Below, one piece after another: positions 1 to 8,643 of a stretch of 64,000 bases of DNA (the stretch's first letter is position 1; each line of letters begins with the position of its first letter). The DNA is from Nocardia sp. NBC_01329. Its GTDB lineage: Bacteria > Actinomycetota > Actinomycetes > Mycobacteriales > Mycobacteriaceae. Location of the stretch: the NCBI RefSeq assembly GCF_035956715.1, contig NZ_CP108381.1, positions 4,310,001 to 4,374,000 of the forward strand. Direction: 5' to 3'. The notes beneath the pieces were generated by a model. That model did not search any database and was not told where the DNA came from. It saw nothing but the letters and a program-made list of their open reading frames with translations. Made by a program: the position numbers and the translations under genes.

Positions 1-1211
1 CCGGGACCTGCCGCAGCGGTCGACGCCGCGACACCCGGACCGGGCGACACTCCCGCATCCGAGCCGGCAGCATCCGTACCGGGTTCGGTCCCGTGGGGCG
101 CGGCCTCCGTCCGCGCGCCGGGATCCAGCGGACCACGACCGACGGATTCCAGCGAATCGGAAGCGGCGGAGGCGGATCGAGCCCAATCCAGGTATTGATC
201 GAGCCGGTCGTCGAGCAGGCTGCCGTCGCCGACGGTGATATCGAGATCCCAGTCGCTGGCGATCCAGAAACCGTCCGGCCCCGCCGGGGTATCGAGATCC
301 CGCTGCGAATCGACGGCCGGCGCGTGGCCGAATCCGTCGGCGAAGACCATGTCACCGCCCACCCCGTCGAGGATGAACTCACCGTCGATTCCACCGTCGG
401 AGCCTCCGTCGAACCAGCCGGAATCCGATCCCCCGCCCGGTCGTGTCACGAGTTCGATGAGATCGAATCCCCAGTCCGCGTCGGCGGAGTCGCGCGCCAC
501 CGCTTGCACAGCGGAATCCGGGCTCAGGTCGAATCGGGGCAGATCGAAGATATCGGTCTGGAAGGCGTCTTTCGGTGACGGCAACCCGAATTCGCCCGGG
601 GCGCCGAGACCTTCGTTGCCGGGAAGGGGCAAGCCCTCCCCCAGCCCGGGGACACCTTCGAAACCCGGGAACCCACTCGGCGGGATGCCCGGGTCCGGCG
701 CACCGAGCTCGGGCACGCCCGGAACCACCGCGTCGGGCACTCCGGTACCCGGCATGAACCCGGCACCGGGCGTACCTCCCTCGGACGGGCCCGGTTCCAG
801 CGTCAGCCCGGGGATGTCCTCCATGTGGAGACCCGGGTAGTAGTCGTCGAGATCGAAATCGCCGGGGTGCCCGACCTGGATATCGAGTGTCCGGCCGTAC
901 GGGAGCGGCATGGTCGTGCTCGCGTCGCCGCCGGACCCCGGTGAATCGGTCTGCACGGGATCCGGGAAGGTGATCACCGGGCTGGGTACATCGGGATCGG
1001 GATCGGCGTTGCGCGCCCAGCCGGCATTGCGGCTGTCCAGTTCGCTGGGCGGCGCCGGGATCCCGCCGCCGTTGTTCGCGATCAGCGCGCCGCCGGTCAC
1101 GTATGCGCCGCCGCGAGCGACTCGCGACGCGGCGCTGGCAATGCGGTAGGCGGTGTCGCCCCCGCGTTCGGTGACCTCTTCCTCGCCGTCGAACGGCAGA
1201 TCACGCGGCAT
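1..1211 (-). CDS. Hypothetical acidic, Gly/Pro-rich protein (C-terminus outside window)
   Basis: An open frame starts at ATG 1211 and runs off the window edge without a stop, so at least 403 residues are present and the C-terminus is missing. The product starts MPRDLPFDGEEE, has a short Ala/Gly-rich stretch near residue 35, and then becomes very rich in Asp, Gly, Pro and Ser with no clear globular domain, signal peptide or membrane span. Several small plus-strand frames here are its shadows. It lies downstream of lepA on the same strand across a 190-bp gap. I do not recognise the family. Regular GC-rich third positions support coding. Confidence 0.6.
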   Translation of the reverse strand, partial: MPRDLPFDGEEEVTERGGDTAYRIASAASRVARGGAYVTGGALIANNGGGIPAPPSELDSRNAGWARNADPDPDVPSPVITFPDPVQTDSPGSGGDASTTMPLPYGRTLDIQVGHPGDFDLDDYYPGLHMEDIPGLTLEPGPSEGGTPGAGFMPGTGVPDAVVPGVPELGAPDPGIPPSGFPGFEGVPGLGEGLPLPGNEGLGAPGEFGLPSPKDAFQTDIFDLPRFDLSPDSAVQAVARDSADADWGFDLIELVTRPGGGSDSGWFDGGSDGGIDGEFILDGVGGDMVFADGFGHAPAVDSQRDLDTPAGPDGFWIASDWDLDITVGDGSLLDDRLDQYLDWARSASAASDSLESVGRGPLDPGARTEAAPHGTEPGTDAAGSDAGVSPGPGVAASTAAAGP

Positions 1212-1401
1212 CCCAATCTCCACTCTCGCGTTCAACAGCAACCACACCGGGGGCAGCCCGGCGCGGATCCGCTATCAGCCTATTGTCGACATCTGCGGCT
1301 GTCATATTTTCGTTATCAGCAGATTCCGCAGGCCGGGTGGGCGGTGGCGACAGATCCGGCTATCGCACAGCGATATTCCCGAGAGTTGACGGGGTGGACC
1401 C

Positions 1402-3279
1402 CTATTTCTTGTCCTTCGGCTTATCGGACTGGGCGTCCGACGACAACGCCGCGACGAAGGCTTCCTGCGGGACGTCGACCCGGCCGATCGTCTTCATCCG
1501 CTTCTTGCCCTCCTTCTGCTTCTCCAGCAGTTTGCGCTTACGGCTGATGTCACCGCCGTAGCATTTCGCCAGCACATCCTTGCGGATGGCGCGAATGTTC
1601 TCACGAGCGATGATCTTCGAGCCGATGGCTGCCTGGATCGGCACCTCGAACTGCTGGCGCGGGATCAGTTCGCGCAGCTTGGTGGTCATCTTGTTCCCGT
1701 AGGCCTGAGCACCGTCGCGGTGCACGATGGCACTGAACGCGTCGACCGCCTCACCCTGCAGCAGGATATCCACCTTGACCAGCTGCGATTCCTGCTCGCC
1801 GGCCTCCTCGTAGTCCAGCGAGGCATAGCCGCGGGTCCGCGATTTCAGCGAATCGAAGAAGTCGAAGATGATCTCGGCCAGCGGCAGGGTGTAGCGCAGT
1901 TCGACCCGGGTCTCCGACAGATAGTCCATCCCACCCAGATCGCCGCGCCGCGCCTGGCACAGTTCCATGATGGAGCCGATGAATTCACTCGGCGTGATGA
2001 TGGTGACCTTGACGACCGGCTCGAATACGGCGCGTACCTTGCCTTCCGGCCAGTACGACGGATTCGTCACGATATGTTCCGCGCCGTCTTCCATCACCAT
2101 CCGGTACACCACGTTCGGCGCGGTCGAGATCAGGTCCAGACCGAATTCGCGCTGCAGACGCTCGCGCGTGATCTCCATGTGCAGCAGCCCCAGGAAACCG
2201 CAGCGGAAGCCGAACCCGAGCGCGACCGAGGTCTCCGGCTCGTAGGTGAGGGCGGCATCGTTGAGCTGGAGTTTGTCCAGCGCGTCCCGGAGGTCCGGAT
2301 AGTCCGACCCGTCTACGGGATACAGGCCCGAGTACACCATCGGCCGCGGCTCGCGGTAGCCGGTGAGCGGATCCACAGCACCGTTGCGCGCCACGGTGAC
2401 GGTATCGCCGACCTTCGACTGCCGGACATCCTTCACACCGGTGATCAGATAGCCGACCTCGCCGACACCCAGTCCCTGCGTGGGTTTGGGTTCCGGTGAC
2501 ACGATCCCGATCTCCAGGAGCTCGTGCGTCGCCCCGGTGGACATCATCTTGATCTTCTCGCGCGGGGTCAGTTTGCCGTCGACCACACGGACATAGGTCA
2601 CGACGCCGCGGTAGGTGTCGTAGACCGAGTCGAAGATCATGGCCCGCGCCGGAGCGTCCGCCGCGCCCACCGGCGCCGGCACCCGCTCGATCACCCGGTC
2701 CAGGAGTTCGACCACGCCCACACCGGTCTTACCGGAGACCCGCAGCACATCCTCGGGCTCACAGCCGACGATATGGGCGAGTTCGGCGGCGTACCGCTCC
2801 GGATCGGCAGCCGGCAGATCGATCTTGTTCAGGACAGGGATGATCTCCAGTTCCTTGTCCAGAGCCAAGTACAGATTCGCCAGTGTCTGCGCCTCGATCC
2901 CCTGCGCGGCGTCCACCAGCAGGATCGCGCCCTCACATGCCTCCAGCGCCCGCGACACCTCGTAGGTGAAGTCGACGTGACCCGGGGTGTCGATCAGATG
3001 CAGGACGAAGTCCTCACCCTCGTGCTCCCCGGACCGTGGAGTCCAGGGCAACCGGACGTTCTGGGCCTTGATGGTGATACCGCGTTCCCGCTCGATATCC
3101 ATCCGGTCCAGATATTGGGCGCGCATCTGCCGGTCCTCGACGACACCGGTGAGCTGCAACATCCGGTCGGCCAGCGTCGACTTGCCGTGATCGATATGCG
3201 CGATGATGCAGAAGTTCCGGATCCGCGACGGATCGGTGAACGTCGTATCGGCGAAGCTGGCGGGCACTCCACTCCTCAT
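1402..3279 (-). CDS. lepA: Elongation factor 4 (LepA) GTPase
   Basis: LepA/EF4 is a ribosome-bound translational GTPase that acts on stalled or mis-translocated ribosomes. All GTPase motifs are visible: G1 AHIDHGKST (about residues 27-35), G2 RGIT (66-69), G3 DTPGHVDF (97-104) and G4 NKID (151-154), followed by the EF-G-like domains and the LepA C-terminal domain. The length of 625 residues is normal. The start is ambiguous: ATG 3279 gives the full frame, but AGGAG just inside it is well placed for GTG 3267. It is divergent from the PemK-fold gene, the same arrangement as Rv2404c/Rv2405 in M. tuberculosis. Confidence 0.97.
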   Translation of the reverse strand: MRSGVPASFADTTFTDPSRIRNFCIIAHIDHGKSTLADRMLQLTGVVEDRQMRAQYLDRMDIERERGITIKAQNVRLPWTPRSGEHEGEDFVLHLIDTPGHVDFTYEVSRALEACEGAILLVDAAQGIEAQTLANLYLALDKELEIIPVLNKIDLPAADPERYAAELAHIVGCEPEDVLRVSGKTGVGVVELLDRVIERVPAPVGAADAPARAMIFDSVYDTYRGVVTYVRVVDGKLTPREKIKMMSTGATHELLEIGIVSPEPKPTQGLGVGEVGYLITGVKDVRQSKVGDTVTVARNGAVDPLTGYREPRPMVYSGLYPVDGSDYPDLRDALDKLQLNDAALTYEPETSVALGFGFRCGFLGLLHMEITRERLQREFGLDLISTAPNVVYRMVMEDGAEHIVTNPSYWPEGKVRAVFEPVVKVTIITPSEFIGSIMELCQARRGDLGGMDYLSETRVELRYTLPLAEIIFDFFDSLKSRTRGYASLDYEEAGEQESQLVKVDILLQGEAVDAFSAIVHRDGAQAYGNKMTTKLRELIPRQQFEVPIQAAIGSKIIARENIRAIRKDVLAKCYGGDISRKRKLLEKQKEGKKRMKTIGRVDVPQEAFVAALSSDAQSDKPKDKK

Positions 3280-3400
3280 GAGGTATCGGGCGTACTGCCG
3301 ACCATCGTCCCATGCTGGGCCTCGCCCACTGCCCCCCAGGTACCGCCACGGCCCCCCGCAGGCGATATCGCCGATGGCGGCGTGACGTTATTCTCCTGAG

Positions 3401-3976
3401 ATGGCCCGCAGTTGGAACAGTCTCGGCAAGCAGCTCACCGCGATCGCGAAACAACAGGGTCCGAAGATCGTCAAGCGGCAGGCGCCGCGACTGGTCGAGG
3501 CCCTACTGGACCGCCGTGGTTCACGCGCCGGTTCGGGCCGCGGCCGCAGTCCCGCGGGCAGTGTCCCGGTGCGCCCGGCCGCCTCGACCCCGGTGCCGAC
3601 CGCCCAGCGTGCCCGCCGGGTCGTGTACGCCCCGCAACTCGACGGTCGCGCCGACCCGGGGGAGATCGTATGGACCTGGGTCCCTTTCGAAGAAGACCCG
3701 AGCAACGGCAAGGACCGGCCGGTGCTGGTCGTCGGACGCGACGGCGTCACCCTGCTGGGACTCATGCTCAGTTCCAATCCCGTACGCGGCAACGATCCGG
3801 ACTGGATCGGGATCGGGGCGGGCACCTGGGACCACCAGGGTCGCGAAAGCTGGGTGCGGCTGGACCGGGTCCTCGACGTCCCGGAGGACGGTATCCGTCG
3901 CGAGGGCGCCATCCTGCCGCGCGCATTGTTCGATCTGGTCGCGCACCGGCTCGTCCGCGAATACCGCTGGAGCTGA
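3401..3976 (+). CDS. PemK/MazF-fold protein (Rv2405-like)
   Basis: This 191-residue protein has a basic, low-complexity N-terminal 70 residues followed by a PemK/MazF-like beta-barrel segment. That segment contains the typical openings 'GEIVWTWVPF' and 'KDRPVLVVG'. MazF/PemK proteins are mRNA endonucleases or gyrase toxins in toxin-antitoxin pairs, but no antitoxin gene is adjacent. The gene sits in a conserved position divergent from lepA, as Rv2405 does in M. tuberculosis, which suggests a housekeeping or domesticated role rather than a mobile TA module. Toxicity cannot be judged from sequence. It converges on aqpZ with only 12 bp between the stops. Confidence 0.8.
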   Translation: MARSWNSLGKQLTAIAKQQGPKIVKRQAPRLVEALLDRRGSRAGSGRGRSPAGSVPVRPAASTPVPTAQRARRVVYAPQLDGRADPGEIVWTWVPFEEDPSNGKDRPVLVVGRDGVTLLGLMLSSNPVRGNDPDWIGIGAGTWDHQGRESWVRLDRVLDVPEDGIRREGAILPRALFDLVAHRLVREYRWS

Positions 3977-3988
3977 CGGGCGCGGCGC

Positions 3989-4783
3989 TCAGACCTCCAG
4001 GTCCCGGGAACGCCCGAACAGCATTCCGTACACCAGCGCCCCCAGCACGCCACCGATCAGCGGGAACAGGATGAACGCCCACAGCTGTCCCATGGCGCCG
4101 TCCTGATAGGGCGCGACCGCCAGGCTGCGGGCGGGGTTCACCGAGGTGCCGTCGACCGGTATCGAGATCAGGTGGATGACGGCCAGGGTGAAACCGATGG
4201 CCAGACCCGCCTGCGGGATCTCGGAGATGTGATCGGTCGCGGCCAGCACCACGAAAACCAGCAGCGCGGTGAGCATCACCTCGATGATGATCATCGCGGC
4301 CACGCCGTAACCGTTCTGGATCACCACCTCGCCCGCGGGACCGGTCACCGCCGACGGACTGTGCGGACCCCAGCCGTTGGCCCCCAGACCGTCGGCCGCG
4401 CGGTCATAGGACGGCAGGTTCTTCGCGAGTGCGAACAACACCAGGCCTGCCACGAGGCCGCCGATCACCTGGGCGATGATGTAACCCGCCGCGCTGACCG
4501 ATGACAATCGGCCCATCAGGAACTGGCCGACTGTGACAGCCGGGTTCACATGGCAGCCCGACACCGGCCCGATCGCATACACCAACACCAGCAGGGACAG
4601 GCCGAAGGCCAGCGCCACACCGAGTGGCCCCACCTTCTCACCGGCCAGCACCGCTGTTCCCACACCACCCATCACCAGCACGAATGTGCCGAACGCCTCG
4701 GCGGCCCATTTCTTGGGGTCGGACGGAACCGCTGGTTCGACGCCCTCGAGAATTGCTTCCTTTTCCTGCGCAGTGGGAGACAT
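3989..4783 (-). CDS. aqpZ: Aquaporin (MIP family, AqpZ-like)
   Basis: A six-helix water/glycerol channel of 264 residues. Both pore asparagine boxes are intact: 'HVNPAVT' (Asn about 80) and 'SVNPARS' (Asn about 216, with the selectivity Arg after it). His-79 just before the first NPA fits a channel of the AqpZ type. The frame is open further upstream to 5101, but that part is low in hydrophobic residues and overlaps the rpsT start, so ATG 4783 (MSPTAQEKE) is the better start. An insertion of about 25 residues between helices 3 and 4 (Asn-rich, Gly-rich) is longer than in E. coli AqpZ. Substrate preference is inferred. Confidence 0.9.
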   Translation of the reverse strand: MSPTAQEKEAILEGVEPAVPSDPKKWAAEAFGTFVLVMGGVGTAVLAGEKVGPLGVALAFGLSLLVLVYAIGPVSGCHVNPAVTVGQFLMGRLSSVSAAGYIIAQVIGGLVAGLVLFALAKNLPSYDRAADGLGANGWGPHSPSAVTGPAGEVVIQNGYGVAAMIIIEVMLTALLVFVVLAATDHISEIPQAGLAIGFTLAVIHLISIPVDGTSVNPARSLAVAPYQDGAMGQLWAFILFPLIGGVLGALVYGMLFGRSRDLEV

Positions 4784-5087
4784 GCCGGTCCGCCTTCCGA
4801 GAGGATCGCCGCCCCGTCTGCTACCGGGGCGCACACCGGGAAACTTGGGTCCTGCTGGGAAACTCCTACGCTGATCGCGGGCGACGTTACGCGCGACGTT
4901 CCGTCTACACAACGACCACACGGTGTGACGATCCGCCCGCGATTTCGCCGCACCGCCGGGTGCTGGTAACCTGGCCAATCGGCGTTGCCTACCCCGTGCC
5001 CGGTTGTTTCCCCCGGTGGATGAGCACCAGGGCTGGGGTGCACACAGACTTCCCGACCGAACCAGACAGGAATCAGAGGATACCGGC
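4784..5087. other. Intergenic region between aqpZ and rpsT
   Basis: These 304 bp must hold the divergent promoters of aqpZ and rpsT. No gene is evident; an in-frame extension of aqpZ through it looks non-coding. A purine-rich AGAGGA lies just before the rpsT GTG. I could not define -10/-35 boxes with confidence, and no riboswitch-like structure was recognised. Confidence 0.5.
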
Positions 5088-5348
5088 GTGGCCAATATCA
5101 AGTCTCAGATCAAGCGGATCCGCACCAACGAGGCGGCGCGTCAGCGCAACCAGTCGGTGAAGTCCGAGCTGCGCACCCATATCCGTGCCTTCCGGACCGC
5201 CGCCGCGGCCGGCGACAAGGATGGCGCCGCCGAGCGCCTGCGTTTCGTGAGCCGCAAGCTCGACAAGGCCGCCTCCAAGGGCGTTATCCACGCCAACCAG
5301 GCCGCCAACAAGAAATCGGCGATGGCGACCGCCCTCAACAAGCTCTGA
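5088..5348 (+). CDS. rpsT: 30S ribosomal protein S20
   Basis: S20 is a three-helix primary binder of 16S rRNA in the small subunit. The 86-residue product starts MANIKSQIKRIRTNE and is rich in Lys, Arg and Ala throughout, including the conserved 'NKKSAMATALNKL' end. Translation starts at GTG 5088 behind AGAGGA; a longer frame from 5004 is not conserved-looking. The gene stands alone, transcribed away from aqpZ, and ends in a strong terminator 27 bp downstream. The order rpsT-holA-comEC-comEA is the usual mycobacterial one. Confidence 0.97.
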   Translation: MANIKSQIKRIRTNEAARQRNQSVKSELRTHIRAFRTAAAAGDKDGAAERLRFVSRKLDKAASKGVIHANQAANKKSAMATALNKL

Positions 5349-5374
5349 GTTTCCGAATTCTTCATTTTTCGACG

Positions 5375-5411
5375 AAAAGCCGCCGCGGCACTGAGGACCA
5401 CGGCGGCTTTT
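5375..5411 (+). terminator. Intrinsic terminator after rpsT
   Basis: An 11-bp perfect inverted repeat (AAAAGCCGCCG at 5375-5385, CGGCGGCTTTT at 5401-5411) ends in a T run, with a 15-nt loop. It lies 27 bp after the rpsT stop and is one of the few U-tract terminators in this window. Confidence 0.85.
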
Positions 5412-5501
5412 GGTGTCCCCACCCCCGGTCAGCACGGCATTTCCCGGTGTTCCCGGATGGCGCCGAGCCGGGTGCGCGGTTCCTGCCGTAGCATGCGGCG
5501 C

Positions 5502-5747
5502 ATGGTTACGGTGTATGCGAACCAATCGGTAGTCCAAGCCGAGGATCTGCCCGGTGTGATCCGGGCGGCGGAGGTCCTCGGTATCGGAGTGAAGATAGAG
5601 AACGTGCTGGCCCCGGCCGACGACGACGGTGGGCACGTCGTGGTCTGGATGGTCACCCGAGACGAGGAGACCCCCGTCTACGAGGAGTGGGACGGCCGGT
5701 ACGACGAAGCGGCCGAGGAAGCCTTGGAACTCAGCGCCGTCGAGTAG
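5502..5747 (+). CDS. Small acidic hypothetical protein
   Basis: This 81-residue product (MVTVYANQSVVQAEDLP...) alternates beta and alpha segments and has a strongly acidic C-terminal helix. It has no membrane span or signal peptide. ATG 5502 is preferred; ATG 5493 and 5457 in the same frame are alternatives without a better ribosome-binding site. It lies between rpsT and holA and is convergent with holA; an 18-bp palindrome separates the two genes. I do not recognise the family. Codon use is typical of its neighbours. Confidence 0.65.
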   Translation: MVTVYANQSVVQAEDLPGVIRAAEVLGIGVKIENVLAPADDDGGHVVVWMVTRDEETPVYEEWDGRYDEAAEEALELSAVE

Positions 5748-5760
5748 CTCGCCCCTCCCC

Positions 5761-5778
5761 ACCGGCCGATCGGCCGGT
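5761..5778. terminator. Palindrome between convergent genes, probable bidirectional terminator
   Basis: A perfect 18-bp palindrome (ACCGGCCGATCGGCCGGT) sits exactly between the stop of the small plus-strand gene (5747) and the stop of holA (5782). It can form a 7-bp GC-rich stem with a GATC loop on either strand. It has no U tract. Confidence 0.5.
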
Positions 5779-5781
5779 CCA

Positions 5782-6750
5782 TCAGCTGCGCCCGTGCAGG
5801 GCCAGCAGCTTCAGAACGGCGTCCTCGAGTGCGAACCCGGAGTCGGCGGCGCCACCCTTCACATCGGCGTTCAGCGTCGCCACCACCTGCAGCGCGGATC
5901 CGATCGTGGCCGGAGTCCAGCCCCGGGCCTGTCCCTGCGCCTTCTTGACCTTCCACGGCGGCATTCCCAGCGGACCCGCCAGTTTGAACGGGTCCCCACG
6001 GCCCGCCGAACCCACCTTCGCGATGGTGTGCACGGAATCGGCCAGTGCGTCGGCCAGCACCACATGCGGTACCCCACGGTCCTGCGCCCAGCGCAGTGCC
6101 TCCACGGCGCCGGCCCGGTTCCCGGCGACCGTCAGATCCGCCACCTCGAATCCGGAGACCTCCGCTTTGCCGGAGTAATACCTGCGCACCGCCGCCACAT
6201 CGAGCTTTCCCCCGGTATCGGCGACCAGCTGCGAACAGGCCGCCGCCAGTTCGCGTAGCTCCGATCCCACAGCGTCCAGCACAGCCTGCACCACATCGGC
6301 GCCCACCCGTATCCCGGCTGCCCGGAATTCGGAGCGGACGAATTCGGCTCGCTCCGAGGATTTGGTGGGTTTCGCGCATTCGTGGACCACCGCCCCGGCC
6401 TTCCGCAGTGTGGGCACCAGCGTCTTGGCTCGGCCGCCACCACTGTGCACCACCATCAACACCACACCGTCGGGCGGCGCTGCCACGGCTTCGGAGATCA
6501 CCGCGACAGCGTCTTTGCCGGCCTGGTCCGCCGATTCGAGAATGATCACCCGATCCTCGGCGAACAGTGAAGGGCTCAGTAGTTCCGCCAGCTCCGCACT
6601 GCTGGCGTCGCCGGCGCGCAGCCGATCCACCGGTACCGATGCGGGGTCGGGCGCGACCGCCCGAACCTGTGTGGTCACCTCGGCGACCGCCCGTTGGATC
6701 AGCAGTTCCTCGTCCCCCAGAACCAGATGTACCGCAGGTCGCTCGCTCAC
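5782..6750 (-). CDS. holA: DNA polymerase III, delta subunit
   Basis: HolA is the delta subunit of the clamp loader, which opens the beta sliding clamp at the replication fork. The 322-residue product starts at GTG 6750 (MSERPAVHLVLGDEELLIQRA), with the N-terminal Rossmann-like domain and the long helical collar domain expected for the family. Length and position next to rpsT match Rv2413c. The Walker A site is degenerate, as is normal for delta. It is transcribed alone, with about 70 bp to the SDR gene upstream. Confidence 0.93.
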   Translation of the reverse strand: MSERPAVHLVLGDEELLIQRAVAEVTTQVRAVAPDPASVPVDRLRAGDASSAELAELLSPSLFAEDRVIILESADQAGKDAVAVISEAVAAPPDGVVLMVVHSGGGRAKTLVPTLRKAGAVVHECAKPTKSSERAEFVRSEFRAAGIRVGADVVQAVLDAVGSELRELAAACSQLVADTGGKLDVAAVRRYYSGKAEVSGFEVADLTVAGNRAGAVEALRWAQDRGVPHVVLADALADSVHTIAKVGSAGRGDPFKLAGPLGMPPWKVKKAQGQARGWTPATIGSALQVVATLNADVKGGAADSGFALEDAVLKLLALHGRS

Positions 6751-6819
6751 GGCTCCGATGGTACTGGGTCGGTTGTGACACTTACGGCGTCGTGGATACC
6801 CCGATGGCAGGTCCGGCGC

Positions 6820-7719
6820 TCACTCTCGCGGTGAGGTCACCGCCGTGCTCCGCTGCTCGGATCCGCCTCGAAGCGCCACGCCCGGACCGCCGCCGTCCAC
6901 ATCCGTGAAGCCATATCGCGCCGCGAGCTCGGCGGTGGACTGGGTCCCGCCCGATCGTTCGAATACACCGGGGTCGCCGGACAGCGCGGCGACACCGCGG
7001 CCGACGAAGCGCGGCGACTCGGCGTGCGAGATATCGAATGTCCCTTGGCCGGGTAGGTCGACGACAGTTCGGCCGTCGTCGGTGGTCCGGGTCGCGGTGG
7101 CCAGTAATTCTGTGCGCACCAGCCCCGGCCACACCGACACCACGGCAACTCCGTGCGGTCGCAGCTCGACTGCCATGTCCGCCGTCATCTTGTCCAGCCC
7201 GGCCTTCCCGACGCCGTACACCACATTGTGTCCGTACGAGACCGCGCCCGACGAAGAGATGTTCACGACCAACCCGGGCTGTTCGGCCCGGAGCAGCAGT
7301 GGCACGGCGTGAACACTGGCGACGTAATGGGATCGGAGCCCGATTCCCAGCACCTGGTCCCAGGCTCGCAGCGGTAGCTCCCAGAACGGACGATGCAACC
7401 ACGGAGCGAGATCCGGAGCCGAGAACACGTTGTTCACCAGGATGTCGAGATGTCCCTGTTCGCGCTCGACCTGCGCGAACAGCTCCGCGACCTGATCGTC
7501 CTCGTGATGGTCACAGCGCACCGCGATACCGGTGCCGCCGAGTGCGGTGACCTCCGCGGCCGTAGCGGTGATCGTGCCGGGAAGCGGTCCCGGGGCAACG
7601 GTCCGGCCGGTGAGGTACACCGTCGCACCCGCAGCGCCGAGCTCGAGCGCGACACCTTTGCCCACGCCTCTGCTGGCACCGGTCACGACGGCTACTTTTC
7701 CGGACAATGGCAGGGTCAT
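6820..7719 (-). CDS. Short-chain dehydrogenase/reductase
   Basis: A 299-residue classical SDR. The NAD(P)-binding motif TGASRGVG lies at about residues 13-20, the 'NN' structural motif follows near 95, and the catalytic Ser...Tyr-x-x-x-Lys is in 'ISSSGAVSYG...VVYGVGKAG'. ATG 7719 is chosen because GGAGGAACAG lies just before it; the longer frame uses a TTG. The C-terminal 40 residues are longer than in minimal SDRs. The substrate is unknown. Its upstream neighbour is a polyketide-cyclase-like protein on the same strand, but the 130-bp gap argues against a tight operon. Confidence 0.85.
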   Translation of the reverse strand: MTLPLSGKVAVVTGASRGVGKGVALELGAAGATVYLTGRTVAPGPLPGTITATAAEVTALGGTGIAVRCDHHEDDQVAELFAQVEREQGHLDILVNNVFSAPDLAPWLHRPFWELPLRAWDQVLGIGLRSHYVASVHAVPLLLRAEQPGLVVNISSSGAVSYGHNVVYGVGKAGLDKMTADMAVELRPHGVAVVSVWPGLVRTELLATATRTTDDGRTVVDLPGQGTFDISHAESPRFVGRGVAALSGDPGVFERSGGTQSTAELAARYGFTDVDGGGPGVALRGGSEQRSTAVTSPRE

Positions 7720-7849
7720 CTGTTCCTCCGACAAGACTGGGGTTGTACAACACCCGGCGCATCGCCGGGATACCGGACGCGGTCCGGCGCGACGACGACC
7801 CGGGGCGCGGTCCTCTCCGACGGCGAGTTCGGCTCGAGAGCCGAGACTT

Positions 7850-8326
7850 TCATCGGCCCTCGCCCCCTGCCGCGGTATCGAACAGATGGTGGAGATTGTC
7901 GAGCATCGTGACGTGTGCGGCGACGCCGTGGCGCCGAACCGTCCCCAGCAGCCCCCACGGGGCGCCGAGCCGCAATCGTTCGGTGACCAGCGTGCCCGAG
8001 TCGTGTTCGGCGAACTGGACTTCGCTGTGCACGTGCACCCGGGGGAACTGGTAGGCGTCGACGACGAGGCTTCCGTCCTCGGTCTCCCGGCTCCGCACCC
8101 GGTAGGTGATCCGGTAGGAGAACGGCCCGAACGGCATCCGATCGGTCACTCGGTAGTTGCGCGACCACTGACCGCCGTCGTCGTCGGTATCCGGCAGCCG
8201 TTCGACACCGACGATGAGCGGATGCACCTTCCCCAGTTCGGTCAGGTCCTGGTAGAAATTCCGGACATCGGCCCGTACGCCGGGCACCACCCGGGTGAGA
8301 GTCTTCTCCACGTAGCGAACACCCAC
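7850..8326 (-). CDS. SRPBCC (polyketide cyclase/dehydrase-like) protein
   Basis: A 158-residue protein with the START/SRPBCC helix-grip pattern: an N-terminal strand (MGVRYVEKTL), two short helices carrying 'FYQDLTELGKVHPLIVG', then a run of beta strands and a long C-terminal helix. Such folds bind hydrophobic ligands; the ligand is unknown. The start is GTG 8326. It may be co-transcribed with the downstream SDR. No catalytic residues can be assigned with confidence. Confidence 0.75.
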   Translation of the reverse strand: MGVRYVEKTLTRVVPGVRADVRNFYQDLTELGKVHPLIVGVERLPDTDDDGGQWSRNYRVTDRMPFGPFSYRITYRVRSRETEDGSLVVDAYQFPRVHVHSEVQFAEHDSGTLVTERLRLGAPWGLLGTVRRHGVAAHVTMLDNLHHLFDTAAGGEGR

Positions 8327-8643
8327 GGACCTACTCCATACAGCTCACCGGCCGACTGAATCGTGCGCCGCGTCGCGTAATGATCGAACACGCCGCGAGG
8401 GACCGCAACCGGTGCCGTTTCCAGCCGGTTCCCGGCGCTCACCGCGCCACGGACAATGCGACCGAGCCCCTTCCGCTCCGAGCACCGGGTTAACCGGGCG
8501 ACAGGTCGAGTCGGCGCTTGGTATCGTCCGGGGTGCCGGCCGCGGGACTCCGGCGCGACTTCCGGACGTTGCCTCTACCGCAGCCTATTCGCTGTTCGCA
8601 CCTCCATTCCCCGGCCGGCGCCCATCGATGACCAGGGGTAGGT
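8327..8643. other. Divergent intergenic region upstream of the TROVE-like operon
   Basis: These 317 bp separate the divergent SRPBCC gene and the TROVE-like operon. No gene or tRNA-like T-loop was found, so unlike the Ro60 locus at 43.7 kb there is no Y RNA here that I can see. A purine-rich AGGGGTAGGT immediately precedes the ATG at 8644. Promoters could not be defined. Confidence 0.5.
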
